From Gallaecimonas xiamenensis 3-C-1 (GTDB taxonomy: Bacteria; Pseudomonadota; Gammaproteobacteria; Enterobacterales; Gallaecimonadaceae): a stretch of 64,000 bases of DNA. The position numbers were made by a program, and so were the translations under genes. The notes under the pieces are model-generated. The model was not told where the DNA came from and did no database searches. It saw nothing but the letters and a program-made list of their open reading frames with translations. The number at the start of each line of letters is the position of its first letter. The stretch's first letter is position 1. This document shows, in pieces, positions 37,233 through 46,227 of this stretch. The DNA is taken from positions 62,001 to 126,000 of the forward strand of contig NZ_AMRI01000004.1 in NCBI RefSeq assembly GCF_000299915.1. Direction: 5' to 3'.

Positions 37233-37433
37233 TCAGTAAAGCTGTTCGTCTTCCCCGTCCACCTGCACCAGCAGGGTGCCGTCCTGGTCTTCGCTGACCT
37301 GGATATGGATGGGGCTGCAACAGTTGGCGCAGTCCTCGACAAAGTCCTGGCCCACGTCGTCAGGCTCTATGGTGATGAAGGTAGGGTGCCCGCAATTGGG
37401 GCATTCCACCCGCCATTGTTTTACGGCGTCCAT
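37233..37433 (-). CDS. CPXCG-motif cysteine-rich protein
   Basis: A 66-residue protein from ATG 37433, which has GGAG upstream; a start 21 codons earlier (37496) adds residues not typical of the family. VECPNCGHPTFITIEPDDVGQ and CANCCSPIHIQV give two Cys pairs that should form a zinc ribbon. The C-terminus is acidic. Function of this widespread small family is unknown. Confidence 0.85.
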   Translation of the reverse strand: MDAVKQWRVECPNCGHPTFITIEPDDVGQDFVEDCANCCSPIHIQVSEDQDGTLLVQVDGEDEQLY

Positions 37434-37557
37434 GACAGGCTCCGCACTGGCCGATGACATCAAGTATGGCACCGGGCCGGGTATTTTTTCGCGCATTCAG
37501 GTAGGGGTTGGGTAGCCCTGCCTACTGTGGCGTCGAGAGAAGCAAGAGGAGACTGCC

Positions 37558-37923
37558 ATGAAAACAATGACTATCTGCAGCCTGACCATCGCCGCCCTGG
37601 CGCTGACCCCCCTGGCCGCCAGCGCCGGAGACCATGGCCACGGCCATCACCACAAGGACAAGGGTCATCATCACAAGGAACGTGGCCATCACTACAGCCG
37701 GGACCGGGTGATTGTGGTCAAGGAAGGCTATCGCCACAGGGGGCCTGCGCCCCGTCACCGCTCCTACCAGAGGGACAACCTGGCCAAGATAGCCACCTTT
37801 GCGGTGCTGGCCGGGGTGACCTATGCCATCGTCGACAACGTCTACTACAAGCAACGCGGTGACCGCTACGAATACGTGGCCCAGCCGCCGGCAGGTAGCT
37901 ACAGGGTCCTTGAAGGCCGCTAA
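37558..37923 (+). CDS. His-rich secreted protein, tandem copy 1
   Basis: A 121-residue protein with a Sec signal (cleavage likely after ASA, residue 22). A short His-rich basic tract follows (GDHGHGHHHKDKGHHHKER). VIVVKEGYRHRGPAPRHRSYQR and IATFAVLAGVTYAIVDNVYY are shared with copy 2, and QPPAGSYRVLEG ends the protein. It resembles the N-terminal part of DUF6515-like proteins. A metal-binding role is suggested by the histidines; no function is known. It has AGGAGACTGCC before the ATG, the same leader as copy 2. Confidence 0.8.
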   Translation: MKTMTICSLTIAALALTPLAASAGDHGHGHHHKDKGHHHKERGHHYSRDRVIVVKEGYRHRGPAPRHRSYQRDNLAKIATFAVLAGVTYAIVDNVYYKQRGDRYEYVAQPPAGSYRVLEGR

Positions 37924-37927
37924 CGTC

Positions 37928-37958
37928 AAAGCCCCGGTCACGGGGCTTTACGCTTTTT
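37928..37958 (+). terminator. Terminator between tandem His-rich genes
   Basis: A 9 bp stem AAAGCCCCG/CGGGGCTTT with loop GTCA, then a T-rich tail. It separates the paralogues into distinct transcription units or attenuates the second. Confidence 0.75.
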
Positions 37959-38031
37959 TACCCTGTTGTGTTCAGCTGTGTTTAAGGCAAGGCCGCATAC
38001 TTAGTCATGAGCAAGACCAAAGGAGACTGCC

Positions 38032-38538
38032 ATGAAAAATGCCCTTATCTGTAGCCTGGCCATTGCCGGCCTTGCCCTGGCGCCCATGGCTGCCCAGGCA
38101 GACCGCTGGGGCCGCCACGGTCACGGCCATGGTCACGGCAGCAAGGTCATCGTGGTCAAACCCGGTTATCACCATTACGGGCCAGCACCGCGCCACCGTT
38201 ATTACCACAGGGATGCCCTGGCCGGTATCGCCACCTTTGCCATCCTGGCTGGGGTGACTTATGCCATCGTCGACAACGCCTATTACCGCCAAAATGGCAG
38301 CGGCTACACTTATGTGGACAGGCCACCTGCCGGTTCCTACCAGGTCGTAGACAATGGATACAGCGGTTATAACGGTTACAGCGGTGGCGACCTGAGCCCC
38401 GGTACCGTGGTGGACGCCATCGTCGGCCCCACCAAGAAAATTGCCTACGAAGGCCGCCTTTACTACGTGGCCAATGGTATCTGGTACCTGCCGGTAGACG
38501 GCGGCAGCCAGTATGTGGTGGTCAGGCCTCGTTACTGA
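38032..38538 (+). CDS. His-rich secreted protein, tandem copy 2 (DUF6515-like)
   Basis: A 168-residue paralogue of the preceding protein with a Sec signal (cleavage about AQA, residue 22), a shorter His/Gly tract (GRHGHGHGHGSK) and the same core (VIVVKPGYHHYGPAPRHRYY, TFAILAGVTYAIVDNAYY, RPPAGSYQVV). It adds a Tyr-rich linker (NGYSGYNGYSGG) and a C-terminal domain (IAYEGRLYYVANGIWYLPVDGGSQYVVV) absent from copy 1. Likely periplasmic or outer-membrane, possibly metal-binding. Its 3' end overlaps the convergent kinase gene by 7 bp. Confidence 0.8.
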   Translation: MKNALICSLAIAGLALAPMAAQADRWGRHGHGHGHGSKVIVVKPGYHHYGPAPRHRYYHRDALAGIATFAILAGVTYAIVDNAYYRQNGSGYTYVDRPPAGSYQVVDNGYSGYNGYSGGDLSPGTVVDAIVGPTKKIAYEGRLYYVANGIWYLPVDGGSQYVVVRPRY

Positions 38539-39407
38539 TGCCCATAAAGGTCCAGCAGGCGCGCCGCGCTTTGCTGGGCCTGTTCCAGGTAATGAGGGCC
38601 AAAGAGGTTGGCGTGGTTGAGCAGGTGGTAGAGGTTGTACAGCTCGCGCCTGGCCTCGTAGTCGTCCGGTAACGGCAGGTCGTCATCGTAGGCGGCGTAA
38701 AAGTCCGGGTCAAAGCGCCCAAACAGTTCGGTCATGGCAATGTCGGCCTCCCGGTCCCCGTAGTAACAGGCCGGGTCGAACACCACAGGGTGGTCGTCCA
38801 CAAAACCAATATTGCCCCGCCACAGATCCCCATGGAGCAGGCTGGGCCCCGGCTGGTGATGCTTCAACAACCTCCCGGCGATGTCCAATAAGCCGCTACT
38901 GGCCTCCAGGGCCAAGCCCTTTTCCGCCAACAGTTCCAATTGATAGGCCAAGCGCTGTTCACCGAAAAACCGGTACCAGTGTTTGTGCCAGGGGTTGGGT
39001 TGGGGGCTGTCACCGATGAAATTGTCGTCATCAAAACCGTACATGGCCTGGTCCTGGCGTTGGTGCAGGGCCGCCAGGCCTTCACCCAGGCGCTGCCAAC
39101 CCAGGCGGCTTGGGGAGCTAAAGGGCAGGTATTCCATCACCAAAAAACCAAAACCCTTGGTGGTGCCAACACAGACCACTTCCGGGGTTTGCAGGGGACC
39201 AAAGCGCGACAATTCACCCAGGCCAAAGGCTTCGGCCCTGAGCTGGTCACCGTGGCAAGCGTCGGTGAGTTTAACAAACAACGCCAGTTGGCCGTCGCTG
39301 ATGCGATACAGTTGGCAGCGGGGGCTGCGCTGCATCAGGTGCCGGTCCGCCAGGGGGTAGGGCCGGCCAAGAAAGGCGCTGATCTCGGTCTGAAGGGCAT
39401 GCCACAT
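38532..39407 (-). CDS. Fructosamine kinase family protein
   Basis: A 291-residue protein of the FN3K/YniA family from ATG 39407, which has GGGAG 6 bp upstream; longer upstream frame is not conserved-looking. Kinase motifs of the aminoglycoside-phosphotransferase fold are clear: SLLHGDLWRGNIGF (catalytic loop, Asp) and VVFDPACYYGDREADIAM (metal-binding DPA). Expected to phosphorylate sugar-amine adducts for protein deglycation. Confidence 0.92.
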   Translation of the reverse strand: MWHALQTEISAFLGRPYPLADRHLMQRSPRCQLYRISDGQLALFVKLTDACHGDQLRAEAFGLGELSRFGPLQTPEVVCVGTTKGFGFLVMEYLPFSSPSRLGWQRLGEGLAALHQRQDQAMYGFDDDNFIGDSPQPNPWHKHWYRFFGEQRLAYQLELLAEKGLALEASSGLLDIAGRLLKHHQPGPSLLHGDLWRGNIGFVDDHPVVFDPACYYGDREADIAMTELFGRFDPDFYAAYDDDLPLPDDYEARRELYNLYHLLNHANLFGPHYLEQAQQSAARLLDLYGHQ

Positions 39408-39433
39408 GGTCTGCTCCCGGCAAAAGCTCTGTG

Positions 39434-39568
39434 TTAAGAGCTTAGCGCGGATCGCTGCGCCTGGCGGCGGTTCTCCAAGAGTGCCAACTGTTGCTGGTAA
39501 GGAACCAGGCGTCGGCAAAGCCCAGGCAGGGCTTTGGTAAAGGAAGCATTGTTGGGTGACTTGACCAT
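39434..39568 (-). CDS. Possible 44-residue basic small protein
   Basis: A short frame upstream of the kinase gene, from ATG 39568 with AGGAG 7 bp before it to TAA at 39434. It encodes MVKSPNNASFTKALPGLCRR followed by a Gln/Leu/Arg-rich probable helix (LVPYQQQLALLENRRQAQR). Basic, without a signal or membrane segment. It may be a conserved leader protein of the kinase gene or only a chance frame; the good ribosome site is the main support. Confidence 0.4.
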   Translation of the reverse strand: MVKSPNNASFTKALPGLCRRLVPYQQQLALLENRRQAQRSALSS

Positions 39569-39636
39569 GCTGCACTCCTGCATGGCGGTGGTTGACGGCA
39601 ATCAGTCTGCCACAGGGTCATGACAGTTTAATGGCG

Positions 39637-40338
39637 TCAGCGCCGCTCGGAGCGGGTGCGGGTGGCCGGAGGTTCTGTGACAAAGGGGTACTGGCTGTCT
39701 TGGTAATCCAGGGCCGTGATGCGCCCACAGAGCCCTGCCAAGGTTTGGCGGGTCGAGCGGGTGGCAATGCGGTTGACCAGCCAGTGAGGTAACAGCCCGG
39801 CCGGATCGGCGCTGCCCTGGTAGCTTATCTCGGTCAGGCCGCCTCCCTGGGGGGTCAGGGTCCAATGACCTTCGACCCCATTCATGCGCAGGTACCCGGG
39901 TTCGGCCGGATAGGCCTGACCCCTGTCTTCGATATCCAGGTGCAAGACCCCGTCCTCGCCCTGGGACCAGCGCGAATAAGTCACCATGTCCCTGTCCTTG
40001 GCGGGCCAGGGCAGGTGAAAACGGCTGTGGATGATGTCTTCGGTGGCTGAGGGTTTGGCCAGGCGCCGGGTGCCAGCGTTGTGGGCCACCCACTTGGGCA
40101 TGCTGGCCATGTCTTCCATTACCGCCACAAAGGCCGACAAGCGGGTCACCACCTCACATTGCCCCTTTATGTCCACGAGGCCTTGTGGATTTTCACGGGT
40201 CCAAAGGCTGATGCCGTCCTGCTGGCTTTTCAAGGTCCAGGGGCCGGCAAAGGAGGCCAAGGGGGCCAGCAACAGGGCCCCCAACCATTTAGAAAGCCCC
40301 GGCCGGGCCCGGGAATACCACAGGGCTTTCGCTGCCAT
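39637..40338 (-). CDS. START/SRPBCC-domain secreted protein
   Basis: A 233-residue protein from ATG 40338 with a plausible export signal (hydrophobic LSKWLGALLLAPLASFAGP, about residues 16-34). The body is a START-type lipid-binding fold: WTLKSQQDGISLWTRENP, HSRFHLPWPAKDRDMVTYSR and EGHWTLTPQGGGLTEISYQGS are conserved blocks of this family. An in-frame start 27 codons upstream exists inside the peptidase gene. It overlaps the end of the peptidase gene by 50 bp. Ligand unknown. Confidence 0.82.
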   Translation of the reverse strand: MAAKALWYSRARPGLSKWLGALLLAPLASFAGPWTLKSQQDGISLWTRENPQGLVDIKGQCEVVTRLSAFVAVMEDMASMPKWVAHNAGTRRLAKPSATEDIIHSRFHLPWPAKDRDMVTYSRWSQGEDGVLHLDIEDRGQAYPAEPGYLRMNGVEGHWTLTPQGGGLTEISYQGSADPAGLLPHWLVNRIATRSTRQTLAGLCGRITALDYQDSQYPFVTEPPATRTRSERR

Positions 40339-41635
40339 CTTTGGCGACCGCCGAAACACCGAAGAAATAATTGTCAATGACCACTCCTTTAAGGCGATAG
40401 CTGTCCACCTTGCCCACATAGCGACTGTGGGACCAAGTGGGTTCGGTGGTCAAGCGCCAATGCACCTTGTAGCCGGCCAGCTGTTTGTCCTGGCCCAGGG
40501 TCCAAGACAGCTGGGTATCGGCGCTTACCGCCCCGTCAATCTTGACGTTTTCCGGAGGCTTGGGGGCCCAGGCCAGGGAGGCCAGGGTCAGGGCGTTAAG
40601 GACCGTTGCCTTGCGCACATAGTCAAAATCGACCCCGGCCAGGACGTCGCCGTAGGCAATGCCGTTTTCGGTGCGCAGATCCTGGTGCTGGCGGTGGTAG
40701 TTTTCATGGGCCTCCATCAGCCGCACCCCAGGAAAGCCTGCTTCGTTAAAGGGCCTGTGGTGGCCACCCCGGCCGAAGCGGTCCAGGCGGTAGACCATCA
40801 TCACGTCCAGCATCGGCTGGTATTGGTGGGCCAGTGCCTTGATATAACGGCCAAGGTTACGGGAAGGGGAGTCCAACTCACCGCCGGTAAAACGCCGGTA
40901 GTTGGCCTCTTGTGGGGTTTCCACGGCGCGTGTGCCCTCGGAAAATACCCTTATGGTGTGGTTGTCGACAATGCCGTCGATACCACTGGTGTTGCCAATC
41001 ATGTCGTTATTGATGACCGCATCGATGTTCCAGCCATGGTCTTTGGCGTATTGGGCCAGGATCTTGCCGCCAAAAAGGCCTTGCTCTTCACCGGAAAGGG
41101 CGGCGAACACCAGGGTGCCGGGAAAGTCATGGTGGCTGAGCACCCGGGCCGCTTCCAAGGTGGCGGCCGCACCGGTAGCGTTATCGTTGGCGCCGGGAGC
41201 GTCGCTGGTAAAATCCATGACGTCAGAGACCCGGGAGTCGATATCGCCGGTGATCATCGCCATGCGTTTTTTGTCTTCACTGCCCCATTTGATGGCCACC
41301 ACGTTGACGATATCGGTGGGGTTGGGGACCCTTTTTTCACCACTGACGGTGCCCTTGACGGTGATCACCTCCAGGCAGCCGCCGCAGTCTTTGCTGATAG
41401 CGTTGAATTCCTGCTCCAACCAGCGCCTAGCCGCCCCTATGCCTCGGGTATCGGAGTGGGTGTCGGACAGGGTATGGCGGGTACCAAAGCCCACCAGCTT
41501 GGTCACGTCCTTTTGCAGCCGCTCGGCGTTGACGGCGTCCACCACCTGATAGAGGGCCGGATTTTCTGCCGGGGGCGGGGTTTGCGCCTGGGCCAGCAGC
41601 GGCAGCAAGGCGGTGGCAAGCAGGGTCTTTTTCAT
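40289..41635 (-). CDS. Secreted M28 family zinc aminopeptidase
   Basis: A 448-residue precursor with a Sec signal (MKKTLLATALLPLLAQAQT). Zinc-site blocks of M28 are visible: GANDNATGAA (bridging Asp), ALSGEEQGLFG (catalytic Glu pair) and NNDMIGN (Asp). A fibronectin-type III-like domain (about 365-448, PPENVKIDGAVSADTQLSW) follows, as in several secreted aminopeptidases. It lacks a GlyGly-CTERM tail. GGAG precedes the ATG by 10 bp. Probably acts outside the cytoplasm on oligopeptides. Confidence 0.93.
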   Translation of the reverse strand: MKKTLLATALLPLLAQAQTPPPAENPALYQVVDAVNAERLQKDVTKLVGFGTRHTLSDTHSDTRGIGAARRWLEQEFNAISKDCGGCLEVITVKGTVSGEKRVPNPTDIVNVVAIKWGSEDKKRMAMITGDIDSRVSDVMDFTSDAPGANDNATGAAATLEAARVLSHHDFPGTLVFAALSGEEQGLFGGKILAQYAKDHGWNIDAVINNDMIGNTSGIDGIVDNHTIRVFSEGTRAVETPQEANYRRFTGGELDSPSRNLGRYIKALAHQYQPMLDVMMVYRLDRFGRGGHHRPFNEAGFPGVRLMEAHENYHRQHQDLRTENGIAYGDVLAGVDFDYVRKATVLNALTLASLAWAPKPPENVKIDGAVSADTQLSWTLGQDKQLAGYKVHWRLTTEPTWSHSRYVGKVDSYRLKGVVIDNYFFGVSAVAKDGSESPVVFPGPAGAF

Positions 41636-41920
41636 GGTCTTTTGCTCCTGTTGTCGGTGCTCTCACCCTAGCAGCAGGGCCCAAGGGCAGGGGCCTTTGC
41701 TGCGGTGCCCAGCCCCTGGTTTGCGACCAAGGCGAGCCGCTGTGCTTCATGGCCGTTGCGCGCCGGTCATTATCGCCGCTATCATTGCCCTTCGCTTTTA
41801 GGTCAGGGCGGGGATCCCGCTGCCGAGACGCCCTTGGTTTGGGTGGTAAGCAACTGACATTTCAATCTGTTATTTTTCATGTGGCCCTTGGTACGGGTCA
41901 CCACTGACAAAGGAAAGCTC

Positions 41921-43849
41921 ATGCCTGCTATTACCCTGCCAGACGGTTCCGTCCGCCAGTTCGACAACCCCGTATCCGTGATGGATGTGGCCCTCAATAT
42001 AGGCCCAGGCCTTGCCAAGGCGACCATCGCCGGCCGTGTCAACGGCGAGCTGGTGGATGCCAGCGACCTTATCGACAGGGATGCCAGCCTGTCCATCATC
42101 ACCGCCAAGGACACCGACGGCCTGGAGATCCTGCGCCACTCCTGTGCCCACCTGCTGGGCCATGCCATCAAGCAGCTGTGGCCCCAGACCAAAATGGCCA
42201 TAGGCCCGGTGATCGACAACGGCTTTTACTACGACGTGGACTTGGACTTCCCCCTGACCCAGGAACACCTGGAGCAGCTGGAAGCGCGCATGCATGAGCT
42301 GGCCGAAAAGGACTACGACGTCATCAAGAAAAAGGTGAGCTGGCAAGAAGCCCGCGACGCCTTTGAGTCCCGTGGCGAAAGCTACAAGATGGCCATTCTG
42401 GACGAGAACATCAGCCGTGATGACCGTCCGGGCCTTTACCACCACGAAGAATACGTCGACATGTGCCGTGGCCCCCACGTGCCGAACATGAAGTTCTGTC
42501 ACCACTTCAAACTGATGAAGGTGTCCGGCGCCTACTGGCGTGGCGATGCCAAGAACAAGATGCTGCAACGCATCTACGGCACCGCCTGGGCCGACAAGAA
42601 AGCCCTTAACAGCTACCTGGTGCAGCTGGCGGAAGCGGAAAAACGCGACCACCGCAAGATCGGCAAGCAACTGGATCTCTTCCACTTCCAGGAAGAAGCC
42701 CCGGGCATGGTGTTCTGGCACAACGACGGCTGGCTGATCTTCCGCCAGCTCGAGACCTTTATCCGCGAAAAACTGCGCGAGTTCGACTACCAGGAAGTCA
42801 AGGGCCCCTTGATGATGGACCGGGTGCTCTGGGAGCGCTCCGGCCACTGGGAAAAGTACGCGGACGCCATGTTCACCACCAGCTCCGAGAACCGCGACTA
42901 CGCCATCAAGCCGATGAACTGCCCGGGCCACGTGCAGATCTTCAACCAGGGCCTTAAATCCTACCGCGACCTGCCGCTGCGCATGGCCGAGTTCGGCTCT
43001 TGCCACCGCAACGAGCCGAGCGGCGCCTTGCACGGCCTGATGCGGGTCCGTGGCTTTACCCAGGATGACGCCCACATCTTCTGTACCGAAGACCAAATCC
43101 AGGCGGAAGTGGCCAGCTGCATCGACATGGTGTACAGCACTTACGCCACTTTCGGCTTTGAAAACATCAAGGTTAAACTCTCTACCCGCCCCGAGCAGCG
43201 CATCGGTTCCGATGCCATCTGGGACAAGGCCGAGAAAGGCCTGGAAGAAGCCCTCAAGGCCAAGGGTATCGAGTTCGACCTGCAGCCCGGTGAAGGCGCC
43301 TTCTATGGCCCTAAAATCGAATTTACCCTGCACGATTGTCTCAACCGTGCCTGGCAATGTGGTACCGTGCAGCTGGACTTCGCCCTGCCGGGTCGTCTGA
43401 GCGCCTCTTTTGTGGCCGAAGACAATGACCGCAAGGTGCCGGTGATGATCCACCGCGCCATCCTCGGGTCCTTGGAGCGTTTCATCGGTATCCTTATCGA
43501 AGAGTACGCCGGCTTCTTCCCTGCTTGGCTGGCGCCGACCCAGGCGGTGGTGATGAATATCACCGATGCCCAGGCCGATTATGTGCAGGATGTGGTAAAA
43601 ACCCTTGAAAGAGCGGGTATTCGCGCCAAGGCCGACTTGAGAAACGAGAAGATTGGCTTTAAAATCCGCGAGCACACGCTTAAGCGCGTTCCCTACCTCT
43701 TGGTTGTGGGGGACAAAGAGCGGGAATCCGGCGAAATTGCCGTCCGCACGCGCAAAGGACAAGATCTCGGCAAATTCCAGCTGGCTGACTTTATCGCCAA
43801 GCTCGAAGGCGAAATCGCCAGCCGGGGACAACAAACCGTGGAGGAATAA
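41921..43849 (+). CDS. thrS: Threonine-tRNA ligase
   Basis: A 642-residue class II synthetase, equal to E. coli ThrS, from ATG 41921 with AAAGGA upstream; the frame is open for 14 more codons but the conserved start is [15 protein letters not shown]. It has TGS (1-61), editing ([10 protein letters not shown]), catalytic ([24 protein letters not shown]) and anticodon-binding domains. The 285 bp upstream of it hold no gene; in E. coli the corresponding leader folds into a tRNA-like operator, which I could not confirm here. Confidence 0.97.
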   Translation: MPAITLPDGSVRQFDNPVSVMDVALNIGPGLAKATIAGRVNGELVDASDLIDRDASLSIITAKDTDGLEILRHSCAHLLGHAIKQLWPQTKMAIGPVIDNGFYYDVDLDFPLTQEHLEQLEARMHELAEKDYDVIKKKVSWQEARDAFESRGESYKMAILDENISRDDRPGLYHHEEYVDMCRGPHVPNMKFCHHFKLMKVSGAYWRGDAKNKMLQRIYGTAWADKKALNSYLVQLAEAEKRDHRKIGKQLDLFHFQEEAPGMVFWHNDGWLIFRQLETFIREKLREFDYQEVKGPLMMDRVLWERSGHWEKYADAMFTTSSENRDYAIKPMNCPGHVQIFNQGLKSYRDLPLRMAEFGSCHRNEPSGALHGLMRVRGFTQDDAHIFCTEDQIQAEVASCIDMVYSTYATFGFENIKVKLSTRPEQRIGSDAIWDKAEKGLEEALKAKGIEFDLQPGEGAFYGPKIEFTLHDCLNRAWQCGTVQLDFALPGRLSASFVAEDNDRKVPVMIHRAILGSLERFIGILIEEYAGFFPAWLAPTQAVVMNITDAQADYVQDVVKTLERAGIRAKADLRNEKIGFKIREHTLKRVPYLLVVGDKERESGEIAVRTRKGQDLGKFQLADFIAKLEGEIASRGQQTVEE

Positions 43850-43852
43850 CGT

Positions 43853-44398
43853 ATTAAAGGCGGAAGACGGGGCCCAGTGGTCCAGCAGAAACCGAAACAC
43901 CGTATCAATGACCTGATCCGTATCCCAGAAGTGCGCCTGATCGGTGCCGAAGGCGAGCAGATCGGCGTCGTGAAGATCCAGGACGCACTGGCCCAGGCTG
44001 AAGCAGCCCAAATGGACCTGGTTGAGATCAGCCCTAACGCTGAGCCGCCGGTCTGCCAGATCATGGACTACGGTAAGTTCCTCTACGAGAAACAAAAAAG
44101 CGCAAAAGAACAAAAGAAAAAGCAGAAACAGATCCAGGTGAAGGAAATCAAATTCCGCCCTGGCACAGATGAAGGCGACTACCAGGTAAAACTGCGCAAC
44201 CTGGTTCGCTTTCTGGAAGACGGTGACAAAGCCAAAATCACCCTGCGGTTCCGCGGTCGTGAAATGGCGCACCAAGAGTTGGGTCGTGACCTGCTTGAGC
44301 GGATCAAGGCTGACCTCGAAGAGCTGTCTGTTGTCGAGTCCTTCCCGAAAATGGAAGGCCGCCAGATGGTGATGGTGCTGGCACCTAAAAAGAAATAA
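43853..44398 (+). CDS. infC: Translation initiation factor IF-3 (AUU start)
   Basis: The frame extends upstream of GTG 43877 to ATT 43853, giving an N-terminus read as M-K-G-G-R-R and 181 residues (E. coli 180, MKGGKR). GGAGG lies 8 bp before the ATT. IF3 genes start with AUU so that IF3 can repress its own translation. The body is complete: [23 protein letters not shown]-type linker and [20 protein letters not shown]-terminal domain. It begins 3 bp after the thrS stop. Confidence 0.93.
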   Translation: MKGGRRGPVVQQKPKHRINDLIRIPEVRLIGAEGEQIGVVKIQDALAQAEAAQMDLVEISPNAEPPVCQIMDYGKFLYEKQKSAKEQKKKQKQIQVKEIKFRPGTDEGDYQVKLRNLVRFLEDGDKAKITLRFRGREMAHQELGRDLLERIKADLEELSVVESFPKMEGRQMVMVLAPKKK

Positions 44399-44445
44399 CC
44401 AGGCGCCCACAAGTAGCGGGCCAATCTGGCCCGTTCGCCCTGGTT
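44397..44445 (+). promoter_or_regulatory. infC-rpmI stem-loop, possible L20 operator
   Basis: Nested stems lie between infC and rpmI: outer AACCAGGCG (44397-44405) with CGCCCTGGTT (44436-44445), inner CGGGCCA/TGGCCCG (44417-44423 and 44427-44433). In E. coli the rpmI-rplT pair is repressed by L20 binding a structured leader in this interval. The equivalence is inferred from position. Confidence 0.45.
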
Positions 44446-44476
44446 GTTAGACGTTAACAATGCGGAGTTATTCGTA

Positions 44477-44674
44477 ATGGCTAAAATGAAGACCCATCGT
44501 GGCGCTGCCAAGCGGTTCAAAAAAACCGCGTCTGGTGGCTATAAGTTCAAGCAGTCTCACCTGCGCCACATCCTGACCAAAAAATCCTCCAAGCGTAAGC
44601 GTCAGCTGCGCGACACTCACATGGTTGCCGCTGCGGATAAGCCGCTGGTCGACCGTATGCTGCCTAACCTGTAA
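44477..44674 (+). CDS. rpmI: 50S ribosomal protein L35
   Basis: A 65-residue basic protein starting [20 protein letters not shown], with [12 protein letters not shown] and the C-terminal RMLPNL typical of L35. It lies between infC and rplT in the conserved order. The ATG at 44477 is the family start; the open frame reaching further upstream lies in the leader hairpin. A weak GGAG sits 9 bp upstream. Confidence 0.97.
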   Translation: MAKMKTHRGAAKRFKKTASGGYKFKQSHLRHILTKKSSKRKRQLRDTHMVAAADKPLVDRMLPNL

Positions 44675-44690
44675 TTGAGGGGGATTTGAG

Positions 44691-45044
44691 ATGCCAAGAG
44701 TAAAACGTGGTGTAACCGCTCGTGCCCGTCACAAGAAGGTTCTGAAGGCCGCTAAAGGTTATTATGGTGCTCGTAGCCGCGTCTATCGCGTTGCCTTCCA
44801 GGCCGTGATCAAGGCCGGTCAATACGCTTACCGTGACCGTCGCGCCAAGAAGCGTCAGTTCCGTCAGCTGTGGATTGCCCGTATCAACGCGGCTTCCCGC
44901 CAGAACGGTCTGTCCTACAGCCGTTTCATCAACGGTCTGAAGAAAGCTTCCGTGGAAATCGATCGTAAGATTCTGTCTGACATCGCTGTTCACGACAAAG
45001 CCGCTTTCACTGCCCTGGTTGAAAAGGCCAAGGCAGCTCTGTAA
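44691..45044 (+). CDS. rplT: 50S ribosomal protein L20
   Basis: A 117-residue protein (E. coli 118) starting [19 protein letters not shown], the RNA-binding basic N-terminal helix of L20, followed by the globular [21 protein letters not shown] domain. Needed early in 50S assembly and represses rpmI-rplT translation. GAGGGGGAT precedes the ATG. A GC-rich terminator follows. Confidence 0.98.
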   Translation: MPRVKRGVTARARHKKVLKAAKGYYGARSRVYRVAFQAVIKAGQYAYRDRRAKKRQFRQLWIARINAASRQNGLSYSRFINGLKKASVEIDRKILSDIAVHDKAAFTALVEKAKAAL

Positions 45045-45049
45045 GACGG

Positions 45050-45073
45050 AGGGGGGCTCTGCCCCCCTTTTTT
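45050..45073 (+). terminator. Terminator after rplT
   Basis: A 7 bp stem GGGGGGC/GCCCCCC with TCT loop and six T residues, 6 bp after the rplT stop. Confidence 0.88.
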
Positions 45074-45092
45074 GCCCCGAAGGGACAATCCA

Positions 45093-45134
45093 ATGCGAAC
45101 ACTGTTTTTCTTTAGCTTCTTCTTTACTTCCTGA
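45093..45134 (+). CDS. pheM: pheST leader peptide
   Basis: A 13-residue peptide, MRTLFFFSFFFTS, from ATG 45093 to TGA. Six of its codons encode Phe in two runs of three. It sits 93 bp before pheS, directly ahead of an attenuator, in the place of E. coli pheM. Ribosome stalling at Phe codons when charged tRNA-Phe is scarce would switch the downstream RNA fold. AGGGA lies about 8 bp upstream of the ATG. Confidence 0.9.
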   Translation: MRTLFFFSFFFTS

Positions 45135-45207
45135 ACTCCAGGAGGCCTTGCTTTGGTGAAGAAGAAGCTAAAGGAAACCCAAGGCCTCCCCGTCGGGAGG
45201 CTTTTTT
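45111..45207 (+). promoter_or_regulatory. pheST transcription attenuator
   Basis: Three competing pairings are visible. Segment 45111-45127 (over the Phe codons) pairs with 45156-45172 along 17 bp with one G-U. GGAGGCCTT at 45141-45149 pairs perfectly with AAGGCCTCC at 45181-45189 as antiterminator. GCCTCCC/GGGAGGC at 45184-45201 with six T residues is the terminator. The antiterminator and terminator share 45184-45189 and are mutually exclusive. Confidence 0.88.
45184..45207 (+). terminator. Attenuator terminator before pheS
   Basis: Stem GCCTCCC/GGGAGGC, loop CGTC, then TTTTTT; the conditional terminator of the pheM attenuator. Confidence 0.88.
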
Positions 45208-45215
45208 GTTTGTGA

Positions 45216-46211
<996 letters not shown>

Positions 46212-46227
46212 GGCAGGGAGTCCGAAC

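Noticed and set aside
38391-38538. Copy 1 of the His-rich pair as a truncated pseudogene of copy 2.
   Set aside because: Copy 1 ends cleanly with its own terminator, keeps an intact signal and core, and shows no frameshifted remnant of the C-terminal domain downstream.
41636-41920. A tRNA-like thrS operator or a small gene in the gap before thrS.
   Set aside because: I could not build a convincing tRNA-Thr-like fold by eye, and short frames there have no ribosome site or recognisable content.
41870-44410. An 846-codon minus-strand frame across thrS and infC.
   Set aside because: It is the complement of two unmistakable translation genes and shows only antisense-like composition.
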